Counted from the stretch's first letter, positions 44,126-52,750 are shown. The stretch is DNA of 57,658 nt from JBEKHI01 sp050012355 (GCA_050012355.1 JBEKHI010000002.1:1-57658), one strand, 5' to 3'. Numbers and translations are program-made. The notes: generated by a model not told the origin, from the letters alone.

Positions 44126-45103
44126 TCATTGACTCTCCATCGGCTGAGTGGAGGCACTGATCTCACTTACATACCATTTTCCGCTTTGCTGGTCGATGAC
44201 CGACATGTCGTAAGTAGCTGAGAGCTGTGCGCCACCCGCTCCGGGAAGTTGCCAGTTGACGGTCACGGTTATCTCGCGCGTCGTTCCGCCAGTCGGGACG
44301 TACATGCTCGCGATCGAGCCGTACGAGACAGCTCCGCCGAGGCCGTTCAGCGTTACACCTGGTGCGAGGAAACGGTTCAGTGTGGCGGTATCTCCGCTCG
44401 CGTAGGCTTGGAAAAACGCTGGAAGCTGGCTCATCAGGGCGCTTTGCGCGCTCGGATCTGAGCTGGCCTGCTGCTGACTCGCCGGCTGAATCGTCGACGG
44501 CGCAGGCAACCAAGCCGGCTCGCCTGATACTACTATGCCGCCACCGGAGGCATAAATAGGCACGCCCAGTTCCATGAGCTCACCGTTCACCGTGGCTAGC
44601 ACGGTAACTACGGCATGACTGGCATCCTGTACATCCAGGCCCGCGACATTCGCCGAGTCCAAGCTCAACGTGCCCGATCCGTTCCAGCCGAACTCGGGAT
44701 CATCCGAGCTCGCATCCGATGGGATGAACTGCGCCAGCTGCTGAGCGCGTGCGTTCTGCGTACTCGGACTGAAGTTCAGGTACACCTGCGCGAATTGCAG
44801 CGCGTAGGCGTCGGCAAGCGTGCTGGGGAAACCACTCGACGCACTCGAACTCGCGGCACCGGTTCCCGCATCCTTCGCGGGAACCTCGTCCAACACGATC
44901 GCGGTCACTCCGCGGTACGCCACCACGAGCAGCGCTGCCCACAGCAGCACTCGCAGCGGCCATACCGTCCACCGGCCTCCGCCGCCGTTCCACGTTCGTT
45001 TCCCGGTGCCGGGCCCATCGGCCCCGACCTCGGGAAATTCGTCAGCGTACACGGTCGATTGCTCAACGCTATCGACGCTAGCAACGCCTGACCTTCGAGC
45101 CAT
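44126..45103 (-). CDS. TcpC/VirB8-like conjugative transfer protein
   Basis: A 325-residue protein from ATG 45103, with GGAGG four bases upstream; an earlier start at 45124 is open. A cytoplasmic N-terminus (residues 1-50) is followed by one membrane span (about 55-75, PLRVLLWAALLVVAYRG) and two extracellular NTF2-like domains. The first has FAQVYLNFSPSTQ, the second PAFFQAYASGDTATLNRFLAPG, and the tail reads YDMSVIDQQSGKWYVSEI. TcpC proteins of Gram-positive plasmids have this layout and anchor the transfer complex. It is the first large gene of the operon; about 160 bases follow before the VirB2-like gene. Confidence 0.85.
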   Translation of the reverse strand: MARRSGVASVDSVEQSTVYADEFPEVGADGPGTGKRTWNGGGGRWTVWPLRVLLWAALLVVAYRGVTAIVLDEVPAKDAGTGAASSSASSGFPSTLADAYALQFAQVYLNFSPSTQNARAQQLAQFIPSDASSDDPEFGWNGSGTLSLDSANVAGLDVQDASHAVVTVLATVNGELMELGVPIYASGGGIVVSGEPAWLPAPSTIQPASQQQASSDPSAQSALMSQLPAFFQAYASGDTATLNRFLAPGVTLNGLGGAVSYGSIASMYVPTGGTTREITVTVNWQLPGAGGAQLSATYDMSVIDQQSGKWYVSEISASTQPMESQ

Positions 45104-45218
45104 CACACCTCCGCTCGCTTCCATGCCGCTACGCTGTGCGCGGGCAACCTGGAAGCGCCCGTTCTACCTGCCGGTCTCCGTGACCCATTGTGCGGCAAAA
45201 ACCCGTCGTAGGCAGGCA

Positions 45219-45332
45219 TTAGAGCCGATCAAACCGCTGCATGTCGGCATTCATAAACGCCAGCCATGATTCATACAGCGTCACAGCGCCACCACCTGCC
45301 GGAGCCGGCAGCTCGATCAAGTTGTCACTCAT
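45219..45332 (-). CDS. possible 37-residue peptide before the T4SS operon
   Basis: ATG 45332 to TAA 45219 codes for a 37-residue peptide, starting MSDNLIELPAPAGGG and ending FMNADMQRFDRL, without membrane segments. It is on the operon strand, about 115 bases upstream of the TcpC-like start, and could be the first gene. There is no strong ribosome site, and the same frame is open far upstream, so it may be chance. Confidence 0.4.
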   Translation of the reverse strand: MSDNLIELPAPAGGGAVTLYESWLAFMNADMQRFDRL

Positions 45333-45572
45333 AGATACGGACCAACTACCGAATCGGTTCACGCCACGTCGAGATAACCATAACACGGAGTGATTTATCC
45401 TATTTGTCCGGTTATGCCTTGTCCATTCCCTACTGAGCTGAGCGTCCTGGATGACGTCGACCCCCTTTGACCAGCCACAACAGTGCACGCCGACCCGCAC
45501 GTGATGGAGACACGCTTTCGACTCATCCCGGTCTCGCACGGATAAAACTTTGCCGGCCACGGGACCTGCGCG

Positions 45573-45630
45573 ACCCCATGGATGGCCCATCGCTGGCGCC
45601 AGTGCCCCAGCGATGGGCCATCCATGGGGT
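45573..45630. repeat. dispersed inverted repeat, family A copy 3
   Basis: Perfect 24-base arms (45573-45596 and 45607-45630, from ACCCCATGGATGGCCCATCG) with a ten-base loop. It is the most exact of the three family members and lies in the 600-base gap between the T4SS operon and the ychF gene. Confidence 0.9.
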
Positions 45631-45639
45631 GAAGCAACC

Positions 45640-45905
45640 CCTGGGGTGCGACCCGGGCGGGGTGGGTGAGGCGAGTGAGGTAATGCAAGTACAGGGTGAG
45701 GTGAGCGTGGGGTGAGGTGATACATGCATGAGCGATGCGAGCGCTGGTTGAGGTGACACGGGCACGGGCGACGCGGGCGACGCGGACGCGGGTGAGGTAG
45801 GCGCGACATGAGTGAGGTGGGTGCGGTGGGTGCGGTGGGTGCGGTGGGTGAGGCGACGCGGGCACGGCGGGGCGGGGCGGGGCGGGGCGGGCACCGACGA
45901 CACGG
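45640..45905. repeat. purine-rich low-complexity region with nonamer and G-tract repeats
   Basis: A degenerate GTGAGG/GCGACGCGGG region with four tandem nonamers (GTGGGTGCG, the last GTGGGTGAG) near 45815-45850 and a run of GGGGC units near 45868-45890. The latter could form a G-quadruplex on the plus strand. It holds no gene I can support and lies at the ychF 3' end. Confidence 0.7.
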
Positions 45906-45909
45906 AGGG

Positions 45910-46989
45910 TTAGACGTTGAAGCGGAATTCCACTACGTCGCCGTCTCGCATGATGTAGTCCTTGCCCTCGATGCGGACCCTGCCGACGGCCCGGGCCGCC
46001 TGCATCGAGCCTGCCGCCATCAGGTCGTCGTAGGAGATGATCTCGGCCTTGATGAAGCCGCGCTGGAAGTCGGTGTGAATGACGCCGGCTGCTTCGGGGG
46101 CGGTCGCGCCAGCCGGAATCTCCCACGCGCGGGTTTCCTTCGGGCCAGCGGTCAGGAAAGTCTGCAGCCCCAGCGCGCGGAACCCGGCGCGGGCGAGTTG
46201 CGCGAGGCCGGGCTCCCCCATCCCCGCTTCCGCCAGCAGCTCAGCGGCCTCGTCCTCTGGCAACTCCGCCAGGTCAGCCTCGGTCTTGGCGTCGAGGAAG
46301 ATCGACTCGGCTGGCGCGACCAGGGCCGACAGCCGTTTCCGCAGGTCGTCGTCGTCCAGTTCGGCGACATCCACGTTGAACACGTAAAGGAACGGCTTGG
46401 CGGTCAAGAGATGCAGATCGCGGAGGTCAGAGATTTCGATCCCGGTAGCGGCCGACAGCGGGACCCCGCTGTCGAGTACCCGCTGCGCAGCAGCCACGGA
46501 GGCCGCCACCCGCGCTCGTTCTGGATCCCTAGTCTTGGCCTCCCGCTCGAGGCGCGGCAGTGCCTTCTCGACGGTCTGGAGGTCGGCGAGTATGAGCTCT
46601 GTCTGGATGGTCTCGATGTCTCGCTCCGGCGAGACATCCCCGTCTACGTGCGTGACGTCGGGGTCGGCGAAGACCCGCACCACCTGGCAGATCGCATCAG
46701 TCTCGCGGATGTGCGCGAGGAACTGGTTGCCGAGACCCTGGCCAGTCGACGCGCCGCGGACCAAGCCGGCGATGTCGGTGAACCGCACGCTGGCCGGCAC
46801 GATCCGGGCGCTGCTGTACATCTCGGCGAGCGACGCGAGCCGGGGATCCGGTACCCCGACGACGCCAACGTTGGGCTCGACGGTGGCGAAGGGGTAGTTC
46901 GCGGCCAGCGCCCCCGCCCGGGTCAGGGCGTTGAAGAGGGTGGACTTACCGACGTTGGGGAGGCCGACGATGCCGATTGACAAGCTCAC
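45910..46989 (-). CDS. ychF: redox-regulated ribosome-binding ATPase YchF/OLA1
   Basis: A 359-residue ATP-binding member of the Obg family. G1 is GIVGLPNVGKSTLFNAL at residues 5-21, the switch region TDIAGLVRGASTGQGLGNQFL follows, and the C-terminal TGS-like part ends GKDYIMRDGDVVEFRF, typical of YchF. It binds ribosomes and is linked to oxidative and other stress. It is preceded downstream by a low-complexity region and sits at the position of Rv1112, ahead of the rmuC-DUF6542-ispH genes that lie on the right. Confidence 0.96.
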   Translation of the reverse strand: MSLSIGIVGLPNVGKSTLFNALTRAGALAANYPFATVEPNVGVVGVPDPRLASLAEMYSSARIVPASVRFTDIAGLVRGASTGQGLGNQFLAHIRETDAICQVVRVFADPDVTHVDGDVSPERDIETIQTELILADLQTVEKALPRLEREAKTRDPERARVAASVAAAQRVLDSGVPLSAATGIEISDLRDLHLLTAKPFLYVFNVDVAELDDDDLRKRLSALVAPAESIFLDAKTEADLAELPEDEAAELLAEAGMGEPGLAQLARAGFRALGLQTFLTAGPKETRAWEIPAGATAPEAAGVIHTDFQRGFIKAEIISYDDLMAAGSMQAARAVGRVRIEGKDYIMRDGDVVEFRFNV

Positions 46990-47275
46990 CCCGCGATTCT
47001 AGTGGCCGCGAGCGGCCCGCCTCATCAGTCGGCCTGACAGCAGTGCTTTCCGGGAAACCGGCTGGCACATTCCGAGACGCCTGATGCTGGTGGTAACTCA
47101 GGTAAGGGAGGTTCCTCAAGCGGCGCGATCATAGTGACGCTACGTCCGCAGATGCACCGGCCAGAACTGGACGAAACGCTCGCTAGCGGGCTAGGCGAAC
47201 ACAGCTCGATAGCGATTCCCGTCTCGCCCGCGTGTCGGCGCGCCATCAGCGGCCCGGCGTGTCAATACTGGACGC

Positions 47276-48451
47276 ATGACCCTGTTCACCGGCCTTCTGG
47301 CTGGGATCGTCATCGGGGTGGTGATCGGGTTCCTGCTCGCGCAGGGCCGGTTCGCGGGTTCGGCCGCAGCCGCCACCGAACGGGCCCGAGCCGCCGAGGA
47401 ACGAGCCGCGCTGGTAGAGCGATCCACCGCGGAGCGTTCGGAGAACGCCGAGAAGCGGATCACCGAGCGGTTCGAGGTGGAGCAGCTCGTCGGCCCCATG
47501 AAGGAAACACTGGCCCGCGTCGAGGCGCAGCTCCGCGAGTCCGACATGCAGCGGGCCGCGCTCTCCGAGCAGGTCGCGCTGAGCACACGCGGCACCCAGC
47601 AGCTCCGCGATCAGACGCAGGCGCTGGTCACCGCGTTGCGCCGCCCGGAAGCCCGTGGCCGCTGGGGCGAGCTGCAGCTACGCCGCGTGGTCGAGCTGGC
47701 GGGCATGACCGAGCGCTGCGACTTCGACGAGCAGGTAGTCGCCGCCGGGGGCCTGCGGCCGGACATGGTGATCCGGCTGGCCGGCGCGAAGAACATCGTG
47801 GTCGACTCCAAGGTGTCGCTCGCCGCCTACCTGGAGGCGGTCGAGACGTCATCCGATGAGGTCCGCGTAGCACGACTCGACGCCCATGCCAGGCACGTCC
47901 GCGAGCATGTGGACCGGCTCGCCGCCAAGTCATACTGGACCACGTTGCCGCAGACGCCGGAGTTCGTGATCCTGTTCATCCCCGGCGAGGCGTTCCTCGC
48001 GCCCGCGCTGGAACGCGATCCCGGCCTGCTGGAATACGCCATCACCCGGCGGGTGCACATCGCCACCCCGACCACGCTGATCTCCATGCTCCGCACCGCA
48101 CACTACGCATGGCAGCAGGAGGCGCTCTCCGAGAACGCGCGAGCCGTCTTCGACCTTGGCCGCGAGCTGTACGACCGGTTGGCGGGACTGGGCCGCCACG
48201 TGGACCGCATGGGGCGGTCACTGAGCAACGCGGTGGCGGCCTACAACCAGACCGTCGGGTCGCTGGAGAGCCGGGTCCTGGTCAGCGCGCGGCGGCTGAA
48301 CGACCTCGGCGTGGTGGACGGTGAGCTGCCGGGTCCCGCGCCGATCACCGAGCCGACCCGGGTGCTGTCCGCGCCGGAACTCGCGGCGCCGCCCGTTGAC
48401 GACACCCGCGATGAACAGGAGCGGACCGAGCTGGTCCGCTCGCTGCCGTGA
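47276..48451 (+). CDS. rmuC: DNA recombination protein RmuC
   Basis: A 391-residue protein with an N-terminal membrane span (FTGLLAGIVIGVVIGFLLA), a coiled-coil segment (ATERARAAEERAALVER onward, about 35-120) and the RmuC restriction-endonuclease-like domain from about 140. Motifs are ARGRWGELQLRRVVELAGM, VVDSKVSLAAYLEAV, and VILFIPGEAFLAPALE. RmuC limits rearrangements at inverted repeats, of interest in a window with many of these. Starts at ATG 47276; its stop overlaps the next gene by four bases. Confidence 0.92.
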   Translation: MTLFTGLLAGIVIGVVIGFLLAQGRFAGSAAAATERARAAEERAALVERSTAERSENAEKRITERFEVEQLVGPMKETLARVEAQLRESDMQRAALSEQVALSTRGTQQLRDQTQALVTALRRPEARGRWGELQLRRVVELAGMTERCDFDEQVVAAGGLRPDMVIRLAGAKNIVVDSKVSLAAYLEAVETSSDEVRVARLDAHARHVREHVDRLAAKSYWTTLPQTPEFVILFIPGEAFLAPALERDPGLLEYAITRRVHIATPTTLISMLRTAHYAWQQEALSENARAVFDLGRELYDRLAGLGRHVDRMGRSLSNAVAAYNQTVGSLESRVLVSARRLNDLGVVDGELPGPAPITEPTRVLSAPELAAPPVDDTRDEQERTELVRSLP

Positions 48452-49107
48452 CCACGCGGCGGCGGGTGTCCTCTTCGGCGGCGCCCAGACCACAGCCACG
48501 CCGCGAGATGGCGCTGTCCGCACGGGGGGCGGTGACCGCGGTGTTCGCCGCCTGTGTGGTCGGCTGCTTCATCGCGTCCTGGACCCGGTGGGACGCGTTC
48601 GCCGGCTGGGTGTTCTTCATGGCGAGCGGGCTGGCCGTGTATTACGCGCGTCCGGGGATGCTACTGCCCGTAGTGGTCAGCCCGCCGGTGCTGTTCCTGG
48701 TGGCGTGCATATGCGTGAAGGTGGCCACGACCGCGGACCTGCTGTCCGCGATGTCCGCCGCGGTGGTGACGCTGGCTGGCGTCGCCGGGTGGATGATCAC
48801 CGGGATGGGGCTTACCGTGGTGATCGCGCTCGGCCGCGGAGCCGCCCGCGAGGTCGCCGACCTGATCCAGTCGTTCAGGCAACCCGGCTTCCGTGCGGGT
48901 ACCTCGGCACGCCGAGGGTTACCTGGCCTTGCGGAGTTCGCGAGGCAGCTGGAAGGACATCTTCTCGGTGACCGCCTCAACCTCCTCGGTGTGGTCGAAG
49001 CCGAGGGTGGCCAGCCTCGCGAGCACGCCGTCGACCAGTTCCTCCGGGACCGAGGCACCGCTGGTCAGGCCGACCGTGGTGGCGTCTTCCACCCACTCCG
49101 GCAGTAG
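48448..49107 (+). CDS. DUF6542 membrane protein with an antisense C-terminal extension
   Basis: A 219-residue protein starting at GTG 48448 in the rmuC stop (GTGA). Residues about 20-140 hold four hydrophobic spans (AVTAVFAACVVGCFIAS; GWVFFMASGLAVYY; VVVSPPVLFLVACICVK; GWMITGMGLTVVIALG), as in actinobacterial DUF6542 proteins next to ispH. The last 62 codons (48919 onward) are the reverse complement of the 3' end of ispH, and this tail is polar with no membrane span. The normal stop appears to have been lost, so the frame runs on. Function unknown; the same neighbour order as Rv1111c-Rv1110. Confidence 0.78.
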   Translation: MTTRRRVSSSAAPRPQPRREMALSARGAVTAVFAACVVGCFIASWTRWDAFAGWVFFMASGLAVYYARPGMLLPVVVSPPVLFLVACICVKVATTADLLSAMSAAVVTLAGVAGWMITGMGLTVVIALGRGAAREVADLIQSFRQPGFRAGTSARRGLPGLAEFARQLEGHLLGDRLNLLGVVEAEGGQPREHAVDQFLRDRGTAGQADRGGVFHPLRQ

Positions 49108-49866
49108 TTCGGTGGCGTTGTCCACCAGATAGGCGGCGCCGGCGCCCGCGTCCTTGGCTACCTCGACCAGCCGTACCGAGTTGGATGAGTTCCGGGAGCC
49201 GACCACGATCACCACGTCGGAGTCCTTGGCGATGACCTTGACGGCGGCCTGCCGGTTCTGGGTGGCGTAGCAGATGTCGTCGCTCGGCGGGTCGAGCAGT
49301 TCGGGGAACCGCTCCTTCAGCCGGTCCACCGTCTGAATCGTCTCGTCCACCGAGAGCGTGGTCTGGGAGAGCCAGACCAGCTTCTTGGGGTCGCGGACCT
49401 CGACGTCCTCGACACCCTCCGGACCGTCGACCAGCTTGATCCTGGCGGGCGCTTCGCCGGTCGTGCCGACGACCTCTTCGTGTCCCTCATGCCCGATCAG
49501 CAGGATGTCGTAGTCCTGGGCGGCGAACCGGCGCGCCTCGTTGTGCACCTTGGTGACGAGCGGGCACGTCGCGTCGATGGCCTTGAGATTCCGCTCTTTA
49601 GCGACCTGCTTGACCTCGGGGGCGATGCCGTGCGCCGAGAAGACCACGACCGAGCCCTCCGGCACCTCGTCAGTCTCGTTGACGAAGATGGCGCCCTGAT
49701 TCTCCAGGGTCTTTACGACATGGGTGTTATGCACGATCTGCTTGCGCACGTATACCGGCGGGCCATACCGGTCCAGTGCCATCTCGACGGCTTGTACAGC
49801 CCGGTCAACCCCGGCGCAGTAACCGCGGGGCTTAGCGAGAAGAATCCGCCGGTGGCTCTCAGACAT
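48919..49866 (-). CDS. ispH: 4-hydroxy-3-methylbut-2-enyl diphosphate reductase
   Basis: A 315-residue 4Fe-4S enzyme, the last step of the MEP pathway, giving IPP and DMAPP. ATG 49866 has GGGAG about five bases upstream; longer frames extend to 49935. Conserved motifs are LAKPRGYCAGVDRAVQAVE with the first cluster cysteine, HNTHVVKTLENQGAIFV, DATCPLVTKVH with the second cysteine, and VVGSRNSSNSVRLVEVA. The third cysteine is in DDICYATQNRQ. Its 3' end overlaps the antisense tail of the DUF6542 gene. Isoprenoids made from it feed quinones and polyprenyl carriers used by the envelope glycosyltransferases. Confidence 0.95.
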   Translation of the reverse strand: MSESHRRILLAKPRGYCAGVDRAVQAVEMALDRYGPPVYVRKQIVHNTHVVKTLENQGAIFVNETDEVPEGSVVVFSAHGIAPEVKQVAKERNLKAIDATCPLVTKVHNEARRFAAQDYDILLIGHEGHEEVVGTTGEAPARIKLVDGPEGVEDVEVRDPKKLVWLSQTTLSVDETIQTVDRLKERFPELLDPPSDDICYATQNRQAAVKVIAKDSDVVIVVGSRNSSNSVRLVEVAKDAGAGAAYLVDNATELLPEWVEDATTVGLTSGASVPEELVDGVLARLATLGFDHTEEVEAVTEKMSFQLPRELRKAR

Positions 49867-49985
49867 GTCTCCCATGTTAGGCGAGGCCGGCGGACGAGCC
49901 GCCAGCCGCTCCAGGTCGCCGTAAACCGGGCGCATTGGGGGGCCTGCCCCAGTGCAGCTGACCTCCGCTGCTAGCTACGATCCGC

Positions 49986-50482
49986 GTGACATGCGTCACA
50001 TATGGGGAGATTGTCAGGGATGGTGCTAATGGGGCCGAGCAGGTCGTCCGGCTCATCGGGGCGCGGAAGGTGTACGGCGGCGGCCGTCATCCTCGGGATC
50101 AGCACCGGCTAGGGGATCACCGCCGTCGCCAACACTCTGTTCATGGCCGCTGCGGCGCCGCGAGTTCGAGTCACTTCGGCTAGCCGGTGCTACCCGACCG
50201 CAGATCCTGCGGGTGGTCGCGGGTGAGGCGATCGTTATCGGCTCGTTGCTGGCGGCGTTGGCCATACCGGCGGTGATCGCGAGCCAGGCTTCCGCACTTC
50301 GTCAGATCGCGGGGACCGACCCGTACACCATCCCCTGGACCGACCTCGGCGAGATCGCCGTCCTCGTCATGGCGGTGGCGGTCATCGCGGCCGTCACCGC
50401 CGCCTGGGGCGCGACGTGGGCCGGGTGCTGCGCCCGGCGGTCCCGGGTCGGGTGCTGCTGTTGGTGCTGGTGGTGCTCATGA
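49986..50482 (+). pseudogene. decayed ABC transporter (ATPase start joined to FtsX-like permease end)
   Basis: From GTG 49986 the frame gives VVRLIGARKVYGGG, the usual start of a MacB/LolD-type ATPase, then breaks off. In another frame AVILGISTG is followed by an in-frame TAG at 50110-50112 and ITAVANTLFMAA. A further frame gives RREFESLRLAGATRPQILR and VVAGEAIVIGS, the classical FtsX-permease C-terminal region, which continues through IPWTDLGEIAVLVMAVAVI. The body of the ATPase and most of the permease have been deleted, and there are at least two frame changes. It lies between ispH and the next intact gene. Confidence 0.75.
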
Positions 50483-50858
50483 GTGCGGTGAAGCCGTCGG
50501 CCGGAGTGTGCCGTTCCTGGGCGGTGCGGCCCTGCCCGTAAAAGAGTGCGGGTAGTGCGACACCAACCAGAAACGGGTCTCGCTGGGAAGCGGACGCTCT
50601 GCGATCACTAGCACCACAAGTAACAGGGGAAACACCGGCTCGGGCAGCGGCGCACATCGGGGATTTTCGACCGATCGGATGCTACTTTAGGTAGCTCCGA
50701 TGTCACATGAGGCGTCCGATCCGGTGAGTGGGCGCGTTGTGTTGCGATATACGGACGGAAGGCGCAAAGATACACGCATCAAACGAACCACCTCGGTTAC
50801 AAGGTTGTGCTGAGGCACACTGCACTGAGAGTGTCCATCCCCGAGGGAGATAAGTGAT
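50483..50858. other. intergenic region without a supported gene
   Basis: About 375 bases after the ABC transporter ruin. It must hold the promoter of the gene at 50859, for which GGGAG is visible ten bases before ATG, but no clear -10/-35 pair was assigned. Confidence 0.4.
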
Positions 50859-51461
50859 ATGCGCGTCCCGCAGGTCAATGAGCGGGTGAAAGAAGCCCCA
50901 GCACACGCGCTGCGGGCGATGTTCGCCAGCATCGGCCAGCTGCTGCTCTTCACCGATCGGCTTCGCAGCAAGACAGCCGATGAGACCACTACCGAAGAAA
51001 CCACTGTTCCTGCCCAGGCTGCCGCTCCGAAGACGGAGCAGGCCGAGGATGTGAGCACCCCGGCCGCGACCAGCACGCCAGAGGCCAGCACCACGGAAGC
51101 CCCAGAGGCAGCCGCACCGGAAGCCCCGGAGGCCGTCACGCCTGAGGCCGCCGCGCCGGAGGCGGAGGCCGCACCAGCAGAAGCCGCACCGGTCGCGGAG
51201 GCAGCAGCCGTCACCGAGGCAGCCGACGCCGCGCTGGCGGAGGCGAAGGCCGAAGCGGACTCAAAGGTCGAGGCGGTCGAGGCGGCGGAGCTTCCGCTGC
51301 CGAATTACGACGAGCTCACGATCCCGTCGCTGCGCGCGAGGCTGCGTAACCTGTCCATCCCGCAGCTCAACCAGCTGATCGGCTATGAGCAGGCACACGC
51401 GAACCGCAGCGAGGTCATCGCGATGTTCGAGCGCCGGCTCGCCAAGCTCGCCGAGAGCTAA
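50859..51461 (+). CDS. lipid-droplet-associated-like protein with Ala/Glu/Pro-rich centre
   Basis: A 200-residue protein at the place of Rv1109c between ispH and xseA. The N-terminal 35 residues form an amphipathic helix (VNERVKEAPAHALRAMFAS, then LLLFTD). The middle (about 40-140) is Ala/Glu/Pro/Thr repeats such as PEAAAPEAPEAV. The C-terminal 55 residues are conserved, with LPNYDELTIPSLRARLRNL and QLNQLIGYEQAHANR, like a small SAP/Rho-N-type helical module. Homologues in mycobacteria and Rhodococcus are annotated as lipid-droplet associated; whether this one binds lipid is not shown. Confidence 0.8.
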   Translation: MRVPQVNERVKEAPAHALRAMFASIGQLLLFTDRLRSKTADETTTEETTVPAQAAAPKTEQAEDVSTPAATSTPEASTTEAPEAAAPEAPEAVTPEAAAPEAEAAPAEAAPVAEAAAVTEAADAALAEAKAEADSKVEAVEAAELPLPNYDELTIPSLRARLRNLSIPQLNQLIGYEQAHANRSEVIAMFERRLAKLAES

Positions 51462-51484
51462 TGCACGCAACCGGCACCAGCATG

Positions 51485-51529
51485 ATCGTGGGCAGTTCGG
51501 ACCGCTATCCGGTCCGAACTGCCCACGAT
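51485..51529. terminator. 20-bp perfect hairpin between the LDP-like gene and xseA
   Basis: Arms 51485-51504 and 51510-51529 are perfectly complementary over 20 bases (ATCGTGGGCAGTTCGGACCG) around a five-base loop. It begins 23 bases after the stop of the LDP-like gene and ends 17 bases before the xseA start. It should terminate or attenuate transcription; no T-tract follows. Its sequence differs from repeat families A, B and C. Confidence 0.75.
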
Positions 51530-51546
51530 TCGCATCAGGAGACGTG

Positions 51547-52740
51547 GTGGGGCTAGACACTTCGGCTGAAGCACCAGTACCGGTACGGACCGTGCTGGGA
51601 CTGGTCGCTGGATGGATCGGGAAGCTGGGGCGGGTCTGGGTCGAGGGCCAGATCGCCGAGGCCACCAAGCGCGGCAACACTGTCTACCTGACGCTGCGCG
51701 ACCCGGTGGCAGCGGTCTCGGTCCGGGTGATCGCCACCCGTGCCGTGTTCGACGCCGCCGACCCGGCCGTCGGGGCCCGGGTCGTCATACAGGCCAAACC
51801 CGACTTCAACCCGAACCGCGGTTCCTTCGCGCTCACCGCACTCGAGGTGCGCGCCGTAGGCATCGGCGAGCTACTTGCGCGCCTCGAGAAGCTACGGCGC
51901 CAGCTCGCGGCTGAGGGCCTTTTCGCGGCAGAACGAAAGCGTTCGCTGCCCTTTCTGCCGGAAACAATCGGCTTGATCTGCGGACGCGGATCGGCGGCGG
52001 AGAAGGACGTGAAGGAGAACGCCGAGCGGCGCTGGCCCGCGGTGCGGTTCCGCACCGAGGAGGTGGCGGTCCAGGGTCCCTACGCGGCAGGTGAGGTGAC
52101 CGACGCGCTGCACCGGCTTGACGCCGACCCCGAGGTAGACGTGATCGTCATCGCCCGCGGCGGCGGTTCAGTCGAGGACCTGCTGCCGTTCTCCGATGAG
52201 AGCCTGGTCCGCGAGGTCGCCGCGAGCAGGACCCCGGTGGTTAGCGCGATCGGGCACGAGCAAGACACGCCGCTGCTGGACTACGTGGCCGACCTGCGCG
52301 CGTCCACTCCCACCGACGCGGCCAAGCGAATCGTGCCCGACGTCAGCGAGGAACTCAGCAAGATCAGGCAGTACCGTGATCGTGCCACCCGCTGCGTCAC
52401 CGGCTGGCTTGACCGGGAGACCGCCTGGCTGGAAGCGGTCAGGTCTCGCCCGGCGATCGCTAACCCGGTACGCGAGATCGACCGCCAGGGCGAACAGATC
52501 GACACCCTGAGAGCGCGCGCCCGTACGAACCTAGACGGACGGCTGCACCGAGCGGAGGACGACATCAAGCACACCAGGGCGCGGCTACTCGCCCTGTCCC
52601 CCGCCACCACCTTGCGCCGCGGCTACGCGATCGTGCAACGCGAGGACGGCGCCGTGATCCGGGACTCCGCCGACGTCAAGACGGGAAACCGGCTCACGAT
52701 ACGCCTGGCGGAGGACCAGCTGAGCGCGGTCGCGGAGTAG
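51547..52740 (+). CDS. xseA: exodeoxyribonuclease VII large subunit
   Basis: A 397-residue subunit starting at GTG 51547, five bases after AGGAG; GTG 51544 is adjacent and in frame. The N-terminal OB-fold is GRVWVEGQIAEATKRGNTVYLTLRDP. The catalytic domain has LICGRGSAAEKDV and DVIVIARGGGSVEDLLPFSDE, SAIGHEQDTPLLDYVADLRASTPTDAAK. A helical C-terminal part ends VKTGNRLTIRLAEDQL. With XseB it degrades single-stranded DNA from either end. The xseB gene begins 10 bases downstream. Confidence 0.95.
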   Translation: MGLDTSAEAPVPVRTVLGLVAGWIGKLGRVWVEGQIAEATKRGNTVYLTLRDPVAAVSVRVIATRAVFDAADPAVGARVVIQAKPDFNPNRGSFALTALEVRAVGIGELLARLEKLRRQLAAEGLFAAERKRSLPFLPETIGLICGRGSAAEKDVKENAERRWPAVRFRTEEVAVQGPYAAGEVTDALHRLDADPEVDVIVIARGGGSVEDLLPFSDESLVREVAASRTPVVSAIGHEQDTPLLDYVADLRASTPTDAAKRIVPDVSEELSKIRQYRDRATRCVTGWLDRETAWLEAVRSRPAIANPVREIDRQGEQIDTLRARARTNLDGRLHRAEDDIKHTRARLLALSPATTLRRGYAIVQREDGAVIRDSADVKTGNRLTIRLAEDQLSAVAE

Positions 52741-52750
52741 GCTGGCACCC

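Noticed and set aside
45467..45809. Frames over the repetitive region near 45.5-45.9 kb
   Set aside because: His/Thr/Pro-rich translations of low-complexity DNA and of the family A repeat, with no ribosome site.
50155..50185. Short tRNA-like T-loop (GTTCGAGTC)
   Set aside because: No acceptor stem, anticodon arm or CCA-compatible end; the region reads as FtsX-permease residues instead.
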